Shown one piece after another: positions 5,039-8,222 of a DNA stretch of 8,222 nt; position 1 is the first letter of the stretch; each line of letters begins with the position of its first letter. The DNA lies in contig CAAEUM010000285.1 of the NCBI GenBank assembly GCA_900759225.1, forward strand, positions 1 to 8,222, given 5' to 3'. Below the pieces are notes generated by a model. That model saw only the letters and a program-made list of their open reading frames with translations. It had not been told where the DNA came from and did not search any database. Both the position numbers and the translations under genes were made by a program. The DNA is from Lachnospiraceae bacterium (GTDB lineage: Bacteria; Bacillota; Clostridia; Lachnospirales; Lachnospiraceae).

Positions 5039-6955
5039 ATGACAACGCGGCAGCTTTATTATCTTGTAACAATCGCAGATTTAGGCACCCTTTCTGGTGC
5101 AGCCCAGATTCTCGGTATTTCCCAGCCAGCTCTCAGCAAGTTCCTGGCTGAATATGAGGATTCTCTTGGATTCCATCTTTTTCTCCGTTACCATCGGGTC
5201 TTAACGCCTACAGCAGTGGGACGCTATGTGATCTCCTGTGCCCAGAAAATCCTGGATGAGCAGACACGTATGCTCCAAAGTCTCAGGACCCTCACCGATA
5301 ACGGGCAATTTATGATCCGCCTGGCTACCGCCCCAAACCGGGGGGCCATTCTCTACAGCCATATTTATAAGCCCTTTTCCAGGCGATACCCGGAAATATC
5401 CCTATCCTTAACAGAGCTCTTTGCCAAGGAACAGCCCGGTGCCATCCAGTATGGTCAGATTGACCTGGCCATCGGCTCCGGCGATACCAGCAAAAAGGTT
5501 TCTGACATCCCCTTTGCCTATGAGGAGCTTCTGCTGGCCCTGCCCCGCTCCCACCCGCTGGCTGACCGGAAAAAAATCAGCTTAACGGAGTTAAAGGATA
5601 CCCCTTTTGTTCTTCAGGGGCCTCATCATAATATCCGCACACTGGCTGACCGGCTTTTTAAAGAGGCAGGCTTCAGCCCCGTTGTCACCTTTGAATCAAA
5701 TGATGTGCTTCTGGTAGATTCCATGCTGCATCAGGCAGTCGGTGCCGGTTTTGTGTCAAAAGCCCATGTAGCCCCCTGCAAGGAGCTGGTTTACCTCTCC
5801 TTGGATCCACCTGTTTTTCAGAATCTGCATCTGCGCTATCCCCTGGGCCATATCCTTACGGAACCGGAGCAGTTTTTAGCCGGGCTTCTTATGCGGGAGC
5901 GCCTTTCCGATGCCCGCTATACAGCCAGCTCCTCCAAGGAGGCAAAGGAGCTGATCCAGCTGGCAAAAAGCTTTGCACAGCCAGAAACAGATTCCCAGGA
6001 GGACTTCCCTTCCATGCCCATTGGCGCGGCACAGCACACCGCACCTCAGATCAATTTAAGCACACCGCTTTTAAAATATATCATTGCCATTGTAGATGAA
6101 AAGAGCCTTACAAAGGCGGCCGAAAAGTTTTACCTGTCACAGCCTGCCCTTTCCCGCTATCTGCACAATGCCGAGGAAATGGTCTGTGCCCAGCTGTTTA
6201 CAAGGATTCACAACCGGCTGCAGCCTACTAATGCCGGAAAGGTGTTTGTAAACTTTGCCCGCAATATGCTCCAGATTGAAACGGAAATGGAAGCTCACAT
6301 TCAGGCATATCTTCAGGGCCATGGAGGCGGGCTTTACCTGCAGTGTGACCCTGAGCTGGCAACGATCATCCAGGAAAAGGTTATGAACGTATTTTCCAGC
6401 ATGCACCCCAGCATCCGCCTTCACATTGTAGAGGGGAATCCGGATGAAACCCAGGATGCCCTTTTAAACGCATCAGCTGACTGCGGCCTTTATTTTTCCA
6501 GAGAAAGCTGCCATTCCGTTTTAAACAGCCAGGTGATCGCAGGAAGCGCCCTTGTTTACTGTATGGCAAAAAATAGGGATAACGAAGCTTCCGGCCAGCT
6601 TCCGGAGGGGTATATGCCAGAGCGCCTTATGCTGGCCATGAAAGGAAGCGCCCTGCGCACAGAGCAGGAACGGCTTTTGTCCTCCCTCTGGAGTACCTCC
6701 TTCCCGGTTATCTGTGAGGCCGAAACAAGCGTTCTTGTAACCCTGGCACAGCTTGGTGCAGCTGATACCATCCTGCCAGAAGCCCTTCTTTCCCAGGAGA
6801 CTTTAAGCCGCTGCTGCTCCCTTCCAGGTACCCCTATGTACTATCTTTTAAAGGCCGTCCACCCAAGCCGTACCTTCCCGGCCCCTGCAAAGGATTTATG
6901 GGAGATGCTGAACTGTTGCATTATGCTTCCTCACGCCAAAAGCTTGAAAAAATAA
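5039..6955 (+). CDS. Double LysR-type regulator: two HTH plus effector-domain-like units in one chain
   Basis: The product from ATG 5039 has 638 residues, twice the LysR-family norm of about 300. Residues about 4-62 form a first winged helix-turn-helix (TLSGAAQILG, SQPALSKFL, RVLTPTAVGR). About 91-287 is a first substrate-binding fold, with IDLAIGSGD and HQAVGAGF. A charged linker follows (about 300-340). A second winged helix spans about 343-402 (SLTKAAEKFYLSQPALSRYL, RLQPTNAGK), and about 430-630 is a second, more diverged effector-like region with a recognisable LAQLGAADTILP. SQPALS is identical in both HTHs but the rest differs, so this is an old duplication or fusion, not a recent repeat. 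LysR proteins activate or repress genes in response to small metabolites, usually a divergent neighbour. Here the divergent neighbours are the tctA remnant and the pectin hydrolase genes, so a uronate-type inducer is plausible. No stop, frameshift or internal start with a ribosome site splits it. Confidence 0.95.
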   Translation: MTTRQLYYLVTIADLGTLSGAAQILGISQPALSKFLAEYEDSLGFHLFLRYHRVLTPTAVGRYVISCAQKILDEQTRMLQSLRTLTDNGQFMIRLATAPNRGAILYSHIYKPFSRRYPEISLSLTELFAKEQPGAIQYGQIDLAIGSGDTSKKVSDIPFAYEELLLALPRSHPLADRKKISLTELKDTPFVLQGPHHNIRTLADRLFKEAGFSPVVTFESNDVLLVDSMLHQAVGAGFVSKAHVAPCKELVYLSLDPPVFQNLHLRYPLGHILTEPEQFLAGLLMRERLSDARYTASSSKEAKELIQLAKSFAQPETDSQEDFPSMPIGAAQHTAPQINLSTPLLKYIIAIVDEKSLTKAAEKFYLSQPALSRYLHNAEEMVCAQLFTRIHNRLQPTNAGKVFVNFARNMLQIETEMEAHIQAYLQGHGGGLYLQCDPELATIIQEKVMNVFSSMHPSIRLHIVEGNPDETQDALLNASADCGLYFSRESCHSVLNSQVIAGSALVYCMAKNRDNEASGQLPEGYMPERLMLAMKGSALRTEQERLLSSLWSTSFPVICEAETSVLVTLAQLGAADTILPEALLSQETLSRCCSLPGTPMYYLLKAVHPSRTFPAPAKDLWEMLNCCIMLPHAKSLKK

Positions 6956-6972
6956 TCCCCTTATATTATACT
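6944..6972 (+). promoter_or_regulatory. Promoter TTGAAA-17-TATACT for the ABC-F gene
   Basis: TTGAAA (6944-6949) lies inside the last codons of the LysR gene. After 17 bp comes TATACT (6967-6972), predicting a start near 6979 and a leader of about 43 nt. This lets the ABC-F gene be expressed independently of the regulator. A short GGGCC-T-GGCCC palindrome (6982-6992) lies in the leader. Confidence 0.65.
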
Positions 6973-7021
6973 GTCTTGTGCGGGCCTGGCCCAAAAGTCT
7001 TAGATTTAAAGGAGTTTTAAC

Positions 7022-8222
7022 ATGATTCTGTCATGCAGTAATATAAGCAAATCATTCGGTGAAAAGGATATTTTAAAAGAAGTATCGTTTCATATAGAAG
7101 AACATGAAAAAGCAGCCATTGTGGGAATCAACGGCGCCGGAAAATCCACCCTTTTGAAAATCATGATCGGCGAATTATCCTCCGACACAGGCGCAGTTAC
7201 TCTGTCAAAGGGCGCTACCATGGGTTATCTGGCGCAGCACCAGGATCTGGCAGGAGCCGAAACCATTTACGATGCCCTTTTAGAGGTAAAACGCCCTATC
7301 CTTTTAATGGAAGAGCGCATACGCAGCCTGGAGCTGGAGATGAAAACTGCCAGCGGGGAGGATTTAGAGCGCATGCTGGCAGAATACAGCCGCTTAAACC
7401 ATCAGTTTGAGCTTGAAAACGGCTATGCCTGCCAAAGCGAGATCACCGGCGTATTAAAAGGGCTGGGCTTTGGGGAAGAGGAATTTTCAAAGCCGATCAA
7501 CGCCCTTTCCGGAGGTCAGAAAACCAGGGTTTCCCTTGGAAAGCTGCTGCTTACAAAGCCGGATATCCTGCTGCTTGATGAGCCCACCAACCACCTGGAC
7601 ATGGAGTCCATTTCCTGGCTGGAAACCTATCTGAAGGGCTATGACGGAAGTGTTATAATCGTAGCCCATGACCGCTATTTCCTTGACCGGGTTGTGACAA
7701 AGATCATTGAGCTGGATATGGGCACTGCCACTGTATTTTCCGGAAATTACTCTGCCTACAGTGATAAAAAGGCCATGCTGCGGGATGCAAAGATCAAGGC
7801 TTATTTAAAACAGCAGCAGGAGATCCGTCATCAGGAGGCTGTGATCGCCAAGCTTAAATCCTTTAATCGTGAAAAATCGATCAAGCGGGCAGAAAGCCGG
7901 GAAAAAATGCTGGACAAGCTTGAGCGCCTGGACAAGCCGATAGAAGCAGATGATTCCATGGACATACGCCTGGAGCCGGATGTTGTCAGCGGAAATGATG
8001 TTCTTACCATTCGTGGCTTGAGCAAGTCCTTTGGAACTCAGACCCTGTTTTCAGGTGTTGATATCGATATTAAGCGCGGGGAACGTATTGCCATTATCGG
8101 AAACAACGGAACCGGGAAGACCACCCTCCTAAAGCTGATCAACGGGATCCTCCCTGCTGACTCCGGTGAGATACGCCTAGGCTCCAAGGTTCATGTGGGC
8201 TATTATGATCAGGAGCATCAGG
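7022..8222 (+). CDS. ABC-F family ATPase, YdiF/EttA-like (partial, C-terminus beyond right edge)
   Basis: An open frame of 400 codons runs from ATG 7022 (AAAGGAG at 7008-7014, 7-nt spacing) to the right edge. ABC-F proteins carry two ATPase cassettes on one chain, have no membrane part and act on the ribosome, as translation factors or antibiotic-protection proteins. Seen in cassette 1: Walker A GINGAGKST (35-43), Q72, signature LSGGQ (162-166), Walker B ILLLDEP with E187, and H216 in AHD. A short arm region lies around 90-140. The inter-cassette linker, rich in K, R and E (about 255-306, with SIKRAESREKMLDKLERL), is where the P-site tRNA-interaction motif lies. Cassette 2 begins with Walker A GNNGTGKTT (360-368) and Q397. 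Family length is about 520-650, so a third or less is missing. The linker looks short, as in housekeeping YdiF-like members, but resistance function cannot be excluded. No link to the pectin genes is evident. Confidence 0.95.
   Translation, partial: MILSCSNISKSFGEKDILKEVSFHIEEHEKAAIVGINGAGKSTLLKIMIGELSSDTGAVTLSKGATMGYLAQHQDLAGAETIYDALLEVKRPILLMEERIRSLELEMKTASGEDLERMLAEYSRLNHQFELENGYACQSEITGVLKGLGFGEEEFSKPINALSGGQKTRVSLGKLLLTKPDILLLDEPTNHLDMESISWLETYLKGYDGSVIIVAHDRYFLDRVVTKIIELDMGTATVFSGNYSAYSDKKAMLRDAKIKAYLKQQQEIRHQEAVIAKLKSFNREKSIKRAESREKMLDKLERLDKPIEADDSMDIRLEPDVVSGNDVLTIRGLSKSFGTQTLFSGVDIDIKRGERIAIIGNNGTGKTTLLKLINGILPADSGEIRLGSKVHVGYYDQEHQ

Noticed and set aside
6137..6771. Minus-strand open frames inside the LysR gene
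   Set aside because: They lie antisense to a strongly supported coding sequence and have no start signals or family resemblance.
6982..6992. GGGCC-T-GGCCC as an intrinsic terminator after the LysR gene
   Set aside because: The stem is very short with almost no loop, and the following bases are CAAAAGTC, not a T-run.

Overview
This window looks like a chromosomal carbohydrate-utilisation locus from a gut-type clostridial Firmicute, most plausibly Lachnospiraceae of the Enterocloster/Hungatella kind. That is an inference. It rests on moderate GC, strong AAGGAGG-type ribosome binding sites, TTGnnn-17-TATAAT-type promoters, and the gene content: a pectin-oligosaccharide hydrolase cluster, a TctA-type carboxylate permease and a LysR-type regulator. 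No RNA gene, insertion sequence or CRISPR array was seen.

The left half, on the minus strand and read right to left, holds a broken tctA (4159-4848), a strong hairpin (4036-4090), a GH28 polygalacturonase-family hydrolase (1910-3991), a GH105 unsaturated-uronyl hydrolase (703-1809) and a sugar phosphate isomerase/epimerase-type TIM barrel that runs off the left edge (1-686). The gene set reads as uptake and intracellular breakdown of pectin or rhamnogalacturonan fragments: GH28 trims galacturonate-containing oligomers, GH105 removes the unsaturated uronyl end, and the TIM barrel would act on a released monosaccharide or its derivative. Neither hydrolase has a signal peptide, so both should work in the cytoplasm. 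The GH28 nevertheless carries C-terminal Ig-like and S-layer-homology-like segments that normally belong to secreted proteins.

The centre (4849-5038) is a divergent regulatory region. A leftward promoter (TTGTAA-17-TATAAT) faces tctA, a rightward promoter (TTGACG-17-TATAGT) faces the regulator gene, and a dyad ATAAC-N6-GTTAT lies between them about 65 bp upstream of the predicted leftward start. That is the classical position for a LysR-family recognition site. Only the C-terminal half of tctA follows the leftward promoter, and no tctB or tctC is visible. The simplest reading is a deletion, or an assembly join, that removed the front of a tct operon and left the promoter next to the rest.

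The right half, on the plus strand, holds the regulator (5039-6955) and an ABC-F ATPase (7022 to beyond the right edge). The regulator is unusual: one 638-residue chain contains two successive LysR-like units, each with a winged-helix DNA-binding domain and an effector-domain-like region. The ABC-F protein is probably unrelated housekeeping or translation-associated, with its own promoter starting inside the end of the regulator gene.

The points most worth a second look are the double-headed LysR, the truncated tctA beside an intact-looking divergent promoter and operator, and the GH28-Ig-SLH protein with no export signal.
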